This document shows, piece by piece, positions 1 to 6,714 of a stretch of 11,427 nucleotides of DNA (the first letter of the stretch is position 1; every line of letters starts with the position of its first letter). The position numbers were made by a program, and so were the translations under genes. The DNA lies in contig CAKZHN010000117.1 of assembly GCA_936924235.1 (NCBI GenBank), forward strand, positions 1 through 11,427, written 5' to 3'. The notes under the pieces are model-generated. The model did no database searches and was not told the DNA's origin. It saw only the letters and a program-made list of their open reading frames with translations. Source of the stretch: an uncultured Rhodoplanes sp. (GTDB taxonomy: Bacteria > Pseudomonadota > Alphaproteobacteria > Rhizobiales > Xanthobacteraceae).

Positions 1-2
1 GG

Positions 3-138
3 CCACCCTCCCCTGGAGGGGGAGGGTCGCGAGCGAAGCTCGCGGGGTGGGGTGACTCTTCGCGCAAAGAAGCTCACCCCACCCCGCCCGCCTTCGCTTC
101 GCTACGGCGGTCGACCCTCCCCCTCCAGGGGAGGGTGG
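3..138. repeat. Long imperfect palindromic intergenic repeat
   Basis: The arms 3-29 and 112-138 are perfect 27-nt reverse complements. Inside them, 32-39 pairs with 96-103 and 43-55 pairs with 74-86 (13 bp perfect). A small TCTT/AAGA stem (57-60, 67-70) closes the tip. The whole block can fold into one long hairpin. It lies 27 bp beyond the stop codon of the minus-strand esterase, so it could end that transcript, although no clear T-tract follows. C-rich palindromes of this type are common dispersed extragenic elements in Bradyrhizobium-like genomes; that attribution is from memory. It sits at the very edge of the sequence, where assemblies often break at repeats. Confidence 0.85.
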
Positions 139-165
139 GCACCGCTCGTGCGGATACAGAAATCG

Positions 166-1029
166 CTACAGCTTCTCCTGCAGAAACCGCATCAGCCGCG
201 GCGCGAGAAAACCCGACGAGCTGTTCGGCTCGTCGATCGGATCGCCGCCGAAGTAATGCGGCGCGCCCTGCACGATCGTGGTGCGCACGAAGAAGCCCGC
301 CTGCTTCAATGCCATCACGAAAGCGTCCGTGTGGAATCTGCGGTCGACCAGGTCGTCCTCGGTGCCGACGCTCAGATGCACCGCGATCTTGTTGTTGGCG
401 GCGAGCGCGTAGCTGATCGGCGAGCCGTCGAAATAGATCTGGCGGTTGTCGACCAGCGACGCGCCGAGGAACTTCTCGATGTTGTTGTTGCCGGGGCTCT
501 GCAGATTGTAGACCTGCCACATCTGGGCGAGGTCGTAGACGCCGTAGAGGCCGGCGAACACCTTCACCTCGGTGCTCTCCTTGGCGAACTGGTCCTGCGG
601 ATAGCCGTTGGCGAACAGCGGCGTGCGGCCGGCCAGCGACGCCAGCGCGCCGAGATTGCCGCCGGCCGAATGGCCGAAGATGCCGACGCGGTCGGGCGCA
701 AGGCCATACTCCTTGGCGTTGCCGCGCACGTACTGCACCGCCGCCAGCACGTCCTGCACGGCATGCGGAAAGGTCTTCTGCCCGGTCTTGGCGAGCCGGT
801 AGGTGACCGCGAACAGCGCAACGCCGCGCGCTGCGAAATAGCGGCCCCAGTACTGGAATGCGCTGCGCGCGCCCTGCACCCAGCCGCCGCCGTGCACGCC
901 GATCAGCACCGGATGCGGGCCCGCGCGCTTGGGCAGATAAAGGTCGCCCCCGAGCGCAACGCTGTCATGCGTCGCATAGGTCAAGTTCGGCCGGATTTCG
1001 ATTTCGGGCAGCTTTTCCGGGGAATCCAT
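166..1029 (-). CDS. Alpha/beta-hydrolase, carboxylesterase/lipase-like
   Basis: This 287-residue protein is an alpha/beta-hydrolase of the esterase/lipase (BD-FAE-like) type and probably hydrolyses a carboxylic ester. The oxyanion-hole motif HGGGW lies at residues 46-50. The nucleophile elbow GHSAGG puts Ser121 as nucleophile. Asp225 (in GTEDD) and His258 (in GAPHYF) fit the rest of the triad, so the active site looks intact. No signal peptide or membrane segment is visible, so it is probably cytoplasmic. The ATG at 1029 is preceded by GAGG about 9 nt upstream, which supports this start. The gene is transcribed divergently from the hydrolase-monooxygenase pair across a 120-bp gap and may share control with it. 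The stop is followed by the palindrome at 3-138. The family is clear; the substrate is unknown. Confidence 0.9.
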   Translation of the reverse strand: MDSPEKLPEIEIRPNLTYATHDSVALGGDLYLPKRAGPHPVLIGVHGGGWVQGARSAFQYWGRYFAARGVALFAVTYRLAKTGQKTFPHAVQDVLAAVQYVRGNAKEYGLAPDRVGIFGHSAGGNLGALASLAGRTPLFANGYPQDQFAKESTEVKVFAGLYGVYDLAQMWQVYNLQSPGNNNIEKFLGASLVDNRQIYFDGSPISYALAANNKIAVHLSVGTEDDLVDRRFHTDAFVMALKQAGFFVRTTIVQGAPHYFGGDPIDEPNSSSGFLAPRLMRFLQEKL

Positions 1030-1149
1030 CGTGCTGTTCCTCGCCTGAGAACGCGGTGTTCGGCGGCGATCTTGAAACAGCGGCTGCGGTCATGCAATGG
1101 GATGGAGAGGGACGGAAAACAACACAAGATCGAACGCAAGGATCGGTGC
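1030..1149. promoter_or_regulatory. Divergent intergenic region between two hydrolase genes
   Basis: These 120 bp separate divergent start codons and must hold the promoter of at least the plus-strand operon. A TTGAAA at 1072-1077 could be a -35 element, but I see no convincing -10 at the right distance. For the plus-strand gene, AAGGA at 1138-1142 is a good ribosome-binding site, 7 nt before the ATG at 1150. It argues against an in-frame ATG at 1102. No clear operator palindrome was found. Confidence 0.4.
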
Positions 1150-1971
1150 ATGTCCGCGGGCGCAGAGGCGGTTTCTTCGATCGCGGTCAATGGCACGACG
1201 ATCGAGCTGGTGGATCGGGGGCATGGCCGGCCGATCCTTTTTTTGCATCCTGGCATCGGCATCGATCCGGACGCGCCGGTGCTGAAGGCGCTGGAGCACG
1301 GCGGCCGCGTGATCGCGCCGTCGCATCCGGGCTTCGGCACCTCGCAGCTGCCGAAGGGCATGAGCAGCGTCGACGACGTGTCGTACTTCTATCTCGACCT
1401 CATCGAGCAGCTCGACCTCGACGACATGCTGGTGATCGGCGTGGGCCTCGGCGGCTGGATTGCGGCCGAGATCGCGGTGAAAGATGCGTCCCGGTTCTCC
1501 GCGCTGGTCATGGCCAACGCGATCGGCGTCAAGATCGGCGACCGTGAGACTCGCGACATCGTCGACATCTGGTCGCTGATGCCGGACGACTTCAACAAGC
1601 TCGCCTATCACGATCCGAAGAACGGCGAGCGCGACTACAAGGCCCTGCCCGAGGCGGTGTCGCTGGCCGCCGCGCGCAACCGCGAGGCTTATGCCCGGCT
1701 CGCCTGGTCGCCCTACATGCACAACCCCAAGCTCAAGTCGCGGCTGCACCGCGTCAGCGTTCCGGCGCTGTTCCTGTGGGGCGCCGACGACCGCATCCTG
1801 AGCGAGACCTACGGCCGCGGCTATGGCGCGCTCGTTCCGGGCGCCCGCTTCGAGATGCTCGAGCGCGCCGGACACTTTCCGCATATCGAGCAGCCCGACG
1901 AATTCGCCCGCCGCGCACTCGGCTTTGCCGAGGCGCAGCAGCAGGCGGTGCCGCGCTCGCGCCGCGCCTGA
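1150..1971 (+). CDS. Alpha/beta-hydrolase-fold protein lacking the nucleophile serine
   Basis: This 273-residue protein has a complete alpha/beta-hydrolase fold. The oxyanion strand region is LFLHPGIG near residue 33, and the elbow is in IGVGLGGW. Where the family usually has G-x-S-x-G, this protein has G97-V-G99-L-G101, so the nucleophile position is glycine (codon GGC at 1444-1446). The candidate acid Asp214 (WGADD) and His242 (ERAGHFPH) are present. It may be a non-esterase member of the fold, such as a lyase, a C-C bond enzyme or a cofactor-free oxygenase, or it may be inactive. The ATG at 1150 has a good ribosome-binding site. The frame stays open upstream to about position 52, but that stretch is antisense to the esterase and was excluded. 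The gene lies 11 nt before the luciferase-like monooxygenase and is very probably co-transcribed with it. Confidence 0.88.
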   Translation: MSAGAEAVSSIAVNGTTIELVDRGHGRPILFLHPGIGIDPDAPVLKALEHGGRVIAPSHPGFGTSQLPKGMSSVDDVSYFYLDLIEQLDLDDMLVIGVGLGGWIAAEIAVKDASRFSALVMANAIGVKIGDRETRDIVDIWSLMPDDFNKLAYHDPKNGERDYKALPEAVSLAAARNREAYARLAWSPYMHNPKLKSRLHRVSVPALFLWGADDRILSETYGRGYGALVPGARFEMLERAGHFPHIEQPDEFARRALGFAEAQQQAVPRSRRA

Positions 1972-1975
1972 GGAG
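1971..1975 (+). promoter_or_regulatory. Ribosome-binding site overlapping the upstream stop codon
   Basis: AGGAG begins with the last base of the hydrolase TGA stop (1969-1971) and lies 7 nt before the ATG at 1983. It fixes the start of the monooxygenase and indicates translational coupling within a two-gene operon. Confidence 0.75.
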
Positions 1976-1982
1976 AAGCACC

Positions 1983-3167
1983 ATGCAGGTCTATCACTTC
2001 ACCGAGCAGCCCTACTTCCCGGCCTGGAACAACCACCAGGGTTCGCTGCGCGTCAACCTGCCGAATACGATCTGCGACCCCAAGACCGCGGGCGACCTGC
2101 TGCACCGCTACTATGACGAATGGAAGCTCGCCGACGAGCTCGGCTTCAACATCATGGTCAACGAGCACCACCAGACCGCGACCTGCATGTCGTCGACGGT
2201 GATCGTCGGGCTCTCGGTGCTGGCGCGCGAGACCAAGAACGCGCGCATCCTGGTGCTCGGCTATCCGATCGGCCACCGGCCCGATCCGCTGCGTTGCGCC
2301 GAGGAGCTCGCCACCATCGACGTCGTCTCGCGCGGCCGGCTCGACATGGGCTTCATCAAGGGCGTGCCCTACGAGTTTCCGGCGTCGAACCAGAATCCGG
2401 TCGGCGTCATGGACCGCTTCTGGGAGTCGCACGACTTCATCCTCAAGGCGATGACGCACCAGGGCGAGCCATTCAACTGGGAGGGTGAATACTTCCACTA
2501 CCGGCAGGTCAACATCTGGCCGCGGCCGGTGCAGCAGCCGCATCCTCCGGTCTGGACCACGACCGGCAGCACAACGCAGGCAAAGCTTCTTGGCGGCAAG
2601 GGCTATGTGATGGCCACGCTCGGCTCGGGCTACGCGACGCGCCCGCTGCAGGACGCCTATCGGGCGGGCTACGAGGCGAAGTGGAAGCGCCCCGCCCCGC
2701 CCGACCGCTTTGCGTACCTCGGCCTCGTCGCCACCGCGGCGACCGAAACCGAAGCGCGCCGCCGCGGCGAGCTGGTCGCCGGTTACCTGCGCTCGTCCTC
2801 GATCGTTCACGTGCCGTTCCGCAATCCGCCCGGATTCCTCAGCGCCGAGGACAACGCCCGGATGCTGCGCGGCATGACGCCGCCGCGAAGCTTCACCAAG
2901 GACGGCCGCGTCGTCAGCATGCATTCGGGCAGCGTGCAGGACCTGATCGATGCCGGCATCCTGTTCTGCGGCACGCCCGATCAGGTCTATCAGCAGATCG
3001 TCGACTTCACCGAATACTGCGGCGGCATGGGCAATCTCCTGATGATGGGCCACGCCGGCTTCCTGAGCCACGAGGATACGGTTTCGAATCTGACGATCTT
3101 CGCCAAGGAAATCATGCCGCGGCTCAAGGCCTACAAGCAGCCGGAGCCGCAAAGCGTTGCGGCGTAA
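1983..3167 (+). CDS. LLM-class flavin-dependent oxidoreductase (luciferase-like monooxygenase)
   Basis: This 394-residue protein belongs to the bacterial luciferase-like family: TIM-barrel enzymes that use reduced FMN, supplied by a separate reductase, to oxygenate small organic substrates. Characteristic segments are NEHH at residues 60-63, the conserved stretch EELATIDVVSRGRLDMGF (107-124) and WPRPVQQPHPPVW (179-191), which usually precedes the phosphate-binding part of the flavin site. CGTPDQV near the C-terminus is also typical. Length and motif order are normal and no frameshift is seen. The start is fixed by AGGAG at 1971-1975. It is the second gene of an operon with the serine-less hydrolase, suggesting sequential or shared chemistry on one substrate. 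No flavin reductase gene is visible here. The family is certain; the substrate is unknown. Confidence 0.93.
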   Translation: MQVYHFTEQPYFPAWNNHQGSLRVNLPNTICDPKTAGDLLHRYYDEWKLADELGFNIMVNEHHQTATCMSSTVIVGLSVLARETKNARILVLGYPIGHRPDPLRCAEELATIDVVSRGRLDMGFIKGVPYEFPASNQNPVGVMDRFWESHDFILKAMTHQGEPFNWEGEYFHYRQVNIWPRPVQQPHPPVWTTTGSTTQAKLLGGKGYVMATLGSGYATRPLQDAYRAGYEAKWKRPAPPDRFAYLGLVATAATETEARRRGELVAGYLRSSSIVHVPFRNPPGFLSAEDNARMLRGMTPPRSFTKDGRVVSMHSGSVQDLIDAGILFCGTPDQVYQQIVDFTEYCGGMGNLLMMGHAGFLSHEDTVSNLTIFAKEIMPRLKAYKQPEPQSVAA

Positions 3168-3384
3168 TGCGTTTCAGACAATGTCGTGGTGCGAACGTAA
3201 ACCACAGCGGCGTTTTGCTTTGTCGTTTGACATGAGCGCTCGCCACAAAAAAGTGCCGCAATAAGACAGCGAGTCCGCGATCGCTCTAACGAGCGATTAA
3301 AGAATTCGGCTGCAACATCGCGCCGTTACCTTTCACGCAAATCCCGTTTTTTGTCGGTTCGGGGGCATTCGCTCGGGGGAATTT
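3168..3384. other. Intergenic region with weak hairpins and a possible promoter
   Basis: This 217-bp spacer holds a GTGGT/ACCAC stem (3186-3190, 3201-3205) followed by T-rich sequence, a weak terminator candidate for the monooxygenase operon. TTGACA occurs at 3227-3232, but the -10 region is poor. A perfect 7-bp inverted repeat with a 4-nt loop (3280-3286, 3291-3297) lies about 90 bp before the next start. It has no T-tract and could be an operator or chance. The GGGGGA just before 3385 can serve as a ribosome-binding site. Confidence 0.3.
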
Positions 3385-3582
3385 ATGACCGACGTCAACA
3401 CACTGCTGCAATCGGCGGCGCGATGCCGCCGGATGGCGGCTCGCTGCGCAAGCGAGGTCATTGCCAAGAAGTTCGAGGCGCTGGCGCGCGACTACGAGGA
3501 GCACGCGCGCCAGGTGGAGCGAAGCCAGCGCAGCGTCGATACGAGCGGCGCCGTCGAGATCAAGGCGCAGCCCGCGGCTTAG
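3385..3582 (+). CDS. Small helical hypothetical protein (65 aa)
   Basis: This is a short ORF of 65 residues with a GGGGGA ribosome-binding site a few bases before its ATG. It is rich in Ala, Arg and Glu and predicted to be almost all helix. The pattern AARCRRMAARCASEVIAKKFEALARDYEEHARQ suggests an amphipathic hairpin in two parts (residues 11-25 and 26-43). The layout resembles small alphaproteobacterial proteins of unknown function with an 'A.rCrr.A.......f..LA..YE..A' pattern, which supports it being real. No signal peptide, membrane segment or catalytic motif is seen. It stands alone between the monooxygenase operon and a convergent transporter gene, and its stop codon overlaps the first base of the downstream hairpin repeat. 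No function is proposed. Confidence 0.65.
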   Translation: MTDVNTLLQSAARCRRMAARCASEVIAKKFEALARDYEEHARQVERSQRSVDTSGAVEIKAQPAA

Positions 3583-3630
3583 GGCATGATCCCGAAAAGT
3601 GTGAAGCGGTTTTCGGAAAAGATCATGCCC
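3582..3630. repeat. Extragenic palindromic repeat (GGGCATGATC type)
   Basis: GGGCATGATC (3582-3591) and GATCATGCCC (3621-3630) form a perfect 10-bp outer stem. CCGAAAA (3592-3598) and TTTTCGG (3610-3616) extend it after an AAAA bulge. The GTGTGAAGCGG loop and the arms match, from memory, a very common dispersed palindrome of Bradyrhizobium and relatives. The first base is the last base of the small ORF's TAG stop, so the element lies exactly at the gene end and may help to end or stabilise that transcript. Confidence 0.85.
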
Positions 3631-3649
3631 AGGCAAGGAAAAGAGCGAC

Positions 3650-3680
3650 GGGTGTGATTCAACGAAGTTGAATCACACCC
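3650..3680. terminator. Perfect 14-bp hairpin between convergent genes
   Basis: GGGTGTGATTCAAC (3650-3663) and its exact complement (3667-3680) form a 14-bp stem around a GAA loop. The last base of the stem is shared with the TAG stop of the minus-strand tctC-like gene. The element sits between convergent genes and could act as a two-way terminator or transcript-end stabiliser, though T-tracts are short. It also resembles a dispersed Bradyrhizobium-type repeat that often lies beside the preceding palindrome. The structure is certain; the terminator role is inferred. Confidence 0.6.
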
Positions 3681-4678
3681 TAGCGTTCGCGCGCCCGATC
3701 ACCGAGGCCGCGCTCCTTGATGATCACGGTCCAGCGCGCGATCTCGTCGCGATACATCCGCTCGGTCGCGGCGTTGTCGAGCGGCAGCGGCTCGAAGCCG
3801 CCGAGCTTCATCTTGGCCTGCGTCGCCGGATCGCTCGCCACCGCGAAGATCGCCTGCGCGAGCTTGTCGCGGATCGGCTGCGGCAGGCCGGGCGGCGCGA
3901 AGATCGCCTGCCAGTTGGTCTGGTCGATGCCGGGATAGCCTTCTTCGGCCATGGTCGGCACGTTCGGCGCGATGCCGAGGCGGTGCTTGCTCGCCACCGC
4001 CAGGAACTTGAGCTGCGTGCTCTCGATCTGGCCGGCCGCGACCGGCGAGCTCATCATGTGGGCGTCGATCGAGCCTGACAGCAGATCGGTGGTCGCCTGC
4101 GAGCCGGCCTTGTACTGGACGTGCTGCATGCTGATGCCCGTCTGCTGCATGAACACCTCGCTGACGAGATGCGCGAGCCCGCCATAGCCGGTGGCGCCGA
4201 AATTGATCTTGCCGGGCCGCTCCTTGGCGTAGGCGATGAACTCCTTGAGCGACGACACCGGCACGCTCTTGTTCACGACGAACAGCGCCGACCACTCGGC
4301 GATGGTGGCGATCGGCACGTAGTCGCGCAGCGGGTCGAACGGATAGTCCTTCTGCATCAGCGCCGGCGTGACGTTGGCGCCGAGCGAGCCGAGCAGGATC
4401 GTGTAGCCGTCGGGCCTGGACTTGATCGCCTCGCGGATGCCGATGACGCTGTTGCCGCCCGGCTTGTTGTCGACGATGACGTTCTGGCCGAGCTTGGTGC
4501 CGAGGCCTTCGGCGAGGATGCGCGAGACGATGTCGGCCGAGCCGCCAGCCGCGAACGGCGCGATCAGCGTGATCGGACGCGACGGATACGGATCCTCGGC
4601 GCGCACCGGCGCGCCGAGGATCGCGATCCCGCACAAGGCGAGCAGCAGGACGGAGAGCTTTCGCAACAACAGACTCAT
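3680..4678 (-). CDS. Tripartite tricarboxylate transporter substrate-binding protein (TctC/Bug family)
   Basis: This 332-residue secreted protein binds a small organic acid in the periplasm for a TctABC-type secondary transporter. A Sec signal peptide is clear (residues 1-27, basic RK then a long Leu/Ala core, predicted cleavage after VRA). The mature start YPSRPITLIAPFAAGGSADI (31-50) is the family hallmark, and NKPGGNSVIG with a downstream PDGYT complete the first lobe. Length is typical. The ATG at 4678 lies only 5 nt after the GST stop, has no recognisable ribosome-binding site, and so probably depends on translational coupling to the GST. An in-frame GTG directly precedes it. There is no permease gene on this strand; the fused permease at 6772-8856 is the only visible partner. 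The ligand is unknown. Confidence 0.93.
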   Translation of the reverse strand: MSLLLRKLSVLLLALCGIAILGAPVRAEDPYPSRPITLIAPFAAGGSADIVSRILAEGLGTKLGQNVIVDNKPGGNSVIGIREAIKSRPDGYTILLGSLGANVTPALMQKDYPFDPLRDYVPIATIAEWSALFVVNKSVPVSSLKEFIAYAKERPGKINFGATGYGGLAHLVSEVFMQQTGISMQHVQYKAGSQATTDLLSGSIDAHMMSSPVAAGQIESTQLKFLAVASKHRLGIAPNVPTMAEEGYPGIDQTNWQAIFAPPGLPQPIRDKLAQAIFAVASDPATQAKMKLGGFEPLPLDNAATERMYRDEIARWTVIIKERGLGDRARER

Positions 4679-4683
4679 CACGA

Positions 4684-5382
4684 TCAGGCCCGGGCGTATT
4701 TGCCGCGGCCGAAGAAGCGGTCTTTGTGCTCGTCGGTCGCGGTCTCGCGGCTCGATTTGATCTCGCCCTGCTTGGCGATCATCGCCTTCACGGCGGGCCG
4801 CGCTGAGACGTCCTCGAACCAGCGCTTGAAGTGCGGCAGGTTGTCGAGGGCGGCGCCCTGCGCCTGATGCTGGCGCGTCCACGGGAACGTCGCCATGTCG
4901 GCAATCGAGTATTCCTTGCCGCCGAGATACTTCGCCTCGCCGAGCCGCTTGTTGAGCAGGTCGTAGAGCCGCAACAGTTCGGTCTTGTAGCGGCTCAGCG
5001 CGTAGTCGTTGGGCTTGGGCGCGAACAGGTTGAAGTGCGTGAAGTTGCCGAACGCAGGCCCGATGCCCGACACCTGGATCATCAGCCACTGGATGACCTC
5101 GTACTTCGAGGCCATGTCCTTCGGCATGAACTTGCCGCTCTTCTCGGCGAGATACATCAGGATCGCGCCGGATTCGAACACCGTGTACGATTTGCCGCCC
5201 GGTCCGTCGTGATCGACGATCACCGGGATTTTCTTGTTCGGATTGAGCAGTTCGAACTCGGGCGTGTGCTGCTTGCTCGCCCAGACGTCCACGGGCTTGA
5301 AATTGTAGGGAAGCCCGCACTCCTCGAGCATGATGAAAATCTTCTGCACGTTGGGGCTGGTCAATCCATAGAAGTCGATCAT
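4684..5382 (-). CDS. Glutathione S-transferase, Nu-class (YghU/YfcG)-like
   Basis: This 232-residue GST has an N-terminal thioredoxin-fold domain (about 1-85) and a helical C-terminal domain. Visible features are TSPNVQK (8-14, the active-site loop region), cis-Pro53 in KIPVIVD, and Glu70-Ser71 in FESGAI, which bind the gamma-glutamyl end of glutathione. YSIADM (158-163) holds the S-x-x-D helix cap of the C-domain. SGIGPAFGNFTHF (105-117) recalls YfcG/YghU proteins, which act more as disulfide reductases than as conjugating enzymes. I prefer the ATG at 5382, with AGGTGAGG just upstream; a GTG at 5391 would add three residues (MRI). It is the first gene of an operon with the tctC-like gene. 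Its role there, perhaps glutathione-dependent catabolism or detoxification, is inferred. Confidence 0.9.
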   Translation of the reverse strand: MIDFYGLTSPNVQKIFIMLEECGLPYNFKPVDVWASKQHTPEFELLNPNKKIPVIVDHDGPGGKSYTVFESGAILMYLAEKSGKFMPKDMASKYEVIQWLMIQVSGIGPAFGNFTHFNLFAPKPNDYALSRYKTELLRLYDLLNKRLGEAKYLGGKEYSIADMATFPWTRQHQAQGAALDNLPHFKRWFEDVSARPAVKAMIAKQGEIKSSRETATDEHKDRFFGRGKYARA

Positions 5383-5649
5383 GATCCTCACCTACGGTTT
5401 ATTTGCCGCCGCTGCTGAGGGCGGCTCCGCTGCCGCCTGCGTCCGCGTGTCGCGGGTTCCAACGGCGGGCCGAAACCTACAGCGTCAGAAGCCTCTCGAC
5501 CACCGCCTCGAACGCTATGTTCCGCTGCCCGGAAAGCAGGTCTCCTCGCGCAGTTGACAGTCGCACACGCCCCTGAAAACCTCCGGCCGCGAGCGAAACG
5601 CGGGGGAACAAGAAGCGGCGGTCGCTTGGGATGGAACGCGGGACTTTCG
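5383..5649. promoter_or_regulatory. Divergent promoter region between GST-tctC and tctC-tctAB operons
   Basis: These 267 bp separate two divergent transporter-related operons and should carry promoters in both directions. TTGACA at 5554-5559 is a good -35 candidate for the plus-strand operon, but the best -10-like sequence (TGAAAA at 5574) is weak and too close. GGCGGC/GCCGCC (5420-5425, 5432-5437) forms a 6-bp hairpin in the presumed leader of the GST gene. No confident operator is seen. Shared regulation of both operons is likely from geometry alone. Confidence 0.4.
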
Positions 5650-6714
5650 ATGCCAGTTGGCTGTTGTTCCCGGCTCATAGCCGCAGCGTTCGCGTGCCTG
5701 ATCGGCGGCGCGGCGGCGGCGCGGGAGCCGGTCGAGGCCTTCTATAAGGGCAAGCAGATCGCCATGGTGGTCGGCTCTTCGGCCGGCGGCGGCTACGACA
5801 CCTATGCGCGGCTGCTCGCCCGCACGATGGGTTCGGCGATCCCCGGCAATCCCATGATCGTGGTGCAGAACATGAGCGGCGCGGGCTCGAACCGCGCGGC
5901 CGGCTACATCTATTCGGTGGCGCCGAAGGACGGCACCGCGATCGGCGCGATCTTTCCCGGCGCCGTGCTGCAGCCGCTGTTGAGCGAGCAGCCGGTGCCG
6001 CACGATCCGAGCAAGCTCGTCTATCTCGGCAGCGCCAACAACGACGTCTATGTCTGCTACGTGCGCAGCGACGCGCCGGTGAAGACCTTCAAGGACATGC
6101 TGAGCCATGAGCTGATCATCGGCGCCAGCAATCCGGGAGCGACGACCTACGACCTGCCGCTGCTGCTGAACAACATTCTCGGCACCAGGTTCAAGATCGT
6201 CACCGGCTATCCGGGCAGCCGCGAGATCACGCTGGCGATGGAGCGCGGCGAGATTCAGGGCGCCTGCGGCATCGGCTGGACCGGCATCGAGACCATGCAT
6301 CCGGATTGGTTCTCGAAGGATACCATCCGGGTGCTGGTGCAGCTCAGCAACAAGGGCCACGAGGACCTCAACAAGCGCGGCGTGCCTCTGGCCGCCGAAC
6401 TCGCCCGAACCGAGGACGACCGCAAGACCATCGAGCTGGTGTTCAGCCAGGGCCTGTTTGGCCGTCCCTACGTGATGCCGCCGGGCGTCCCGGCAGACCG
6501 AACAGCCGCGCTCCGCAAAGCTTTTGTGGTGGCGCTCAACGACAAGAGCCTCCGCGCCGAAGCCGCGAAAATGCAGCTCGATGTCGATCCCCTGCCGGGC
6601 GAAGAGCTGCAGGCGCTGGTCGCAAGTCTCTATGCGACGCCGCAGCATCTGATAGAACGGGCGAGGCAGGCGCTGTCGCCCAAGACCGCGGCTGGGCCCG
6701 CCACCAAGCCCTGA
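5650..6714 (+). CDS. TctC-like periplasmic binding protein, long variant
   Basis: This 354-residue protein is a second Bug/TctC-type periplasmic solute-binding protein. A short signal peptide covers about residues 1-24 (Arg8, then LIAAAFACLIGGAAAA). The mature protein begins with FYKGKQIAMVVGSSAGGGYD (31-50), the variant ligand-loop signature of a distinct, longer TctC-like subgroup, followed by VVQNMSGAGSNRAAGYIY (71-88) and PKDGT. It shares the fold but little obvious sequence with the 332-residue protein on the other strand, so the two probably bind different ligands. The frame stays open to a TTG at 5554, but the signal peptide favours the ATG at 5650; its ribosome-binding site is weak. 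It is followed after 57 bp by the fused permease, its likely partner. Confidence 0.88.
   Translation: MPVGCCSRLIAAAFACLIGGAAAAREPVEAFYKGKQIAMVVGSSAGGGYDTYARLLARTMGSAIPGNPMIVVQNMSGAGSNRAAGYIYSVAPKDGTAIGAIFPGAVLQPLLSEQPVPHDPSKLVYLGSANNDVYVCYVRSDAPVKTFKDMLSHELIIGASNPGATTYDLPLLLNNILGTRFKIVTGYPGSREITLAMERGEIQGACGIGWTGIETMHPDWFSKDTIRVLVQLSNKGHEDLNKRGVPLAAELARTEDDRKTIELVFSQGLFGRPYVMPPGVPADRTAALRKAFVVALNDKSLRAEAAKMQLDVDPLPGEELQALVASLYATPQHLIERARQALSPKTAAGPATKP

Noticed and set aside
52..1149. N-terminal extension of the serine-less hydrolase by 366 residues
   Set aside because: The extension overlaps the real esterase gene on the other strand and the left repeat, and looks like antisense translation. 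A good ribosome-binding site supports the ATG at 1150.
1776..1982. N-terminal extension of the flavin monooxygenase
   Set aside because: It overlaps the end of the hydrolase in another frame. AGGAG at 1971-1975 and the family's usual N-terminus favour 1983.
1821..3152. 443-residue open frame on the minus strand
   Set aside because: It is antisense to the flavin monooxygenase gene. Its composition is that of a shadow frame and it has no recognisable motif.
3227..3255. Sigma-70 promoter with TTGACA at 3227
   Set aside because: The -35 match is good, but no acceptable -10 lies 16-18 nt downstream, so it was not called as a promoter.
5554..5649. TTG start for the plus-strand tctC-like gene
   Set aside because: It would place about 32 charged residues before a clear signal peptide. 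The ATG at 5650 puts the signal peptide at the N-terminus.
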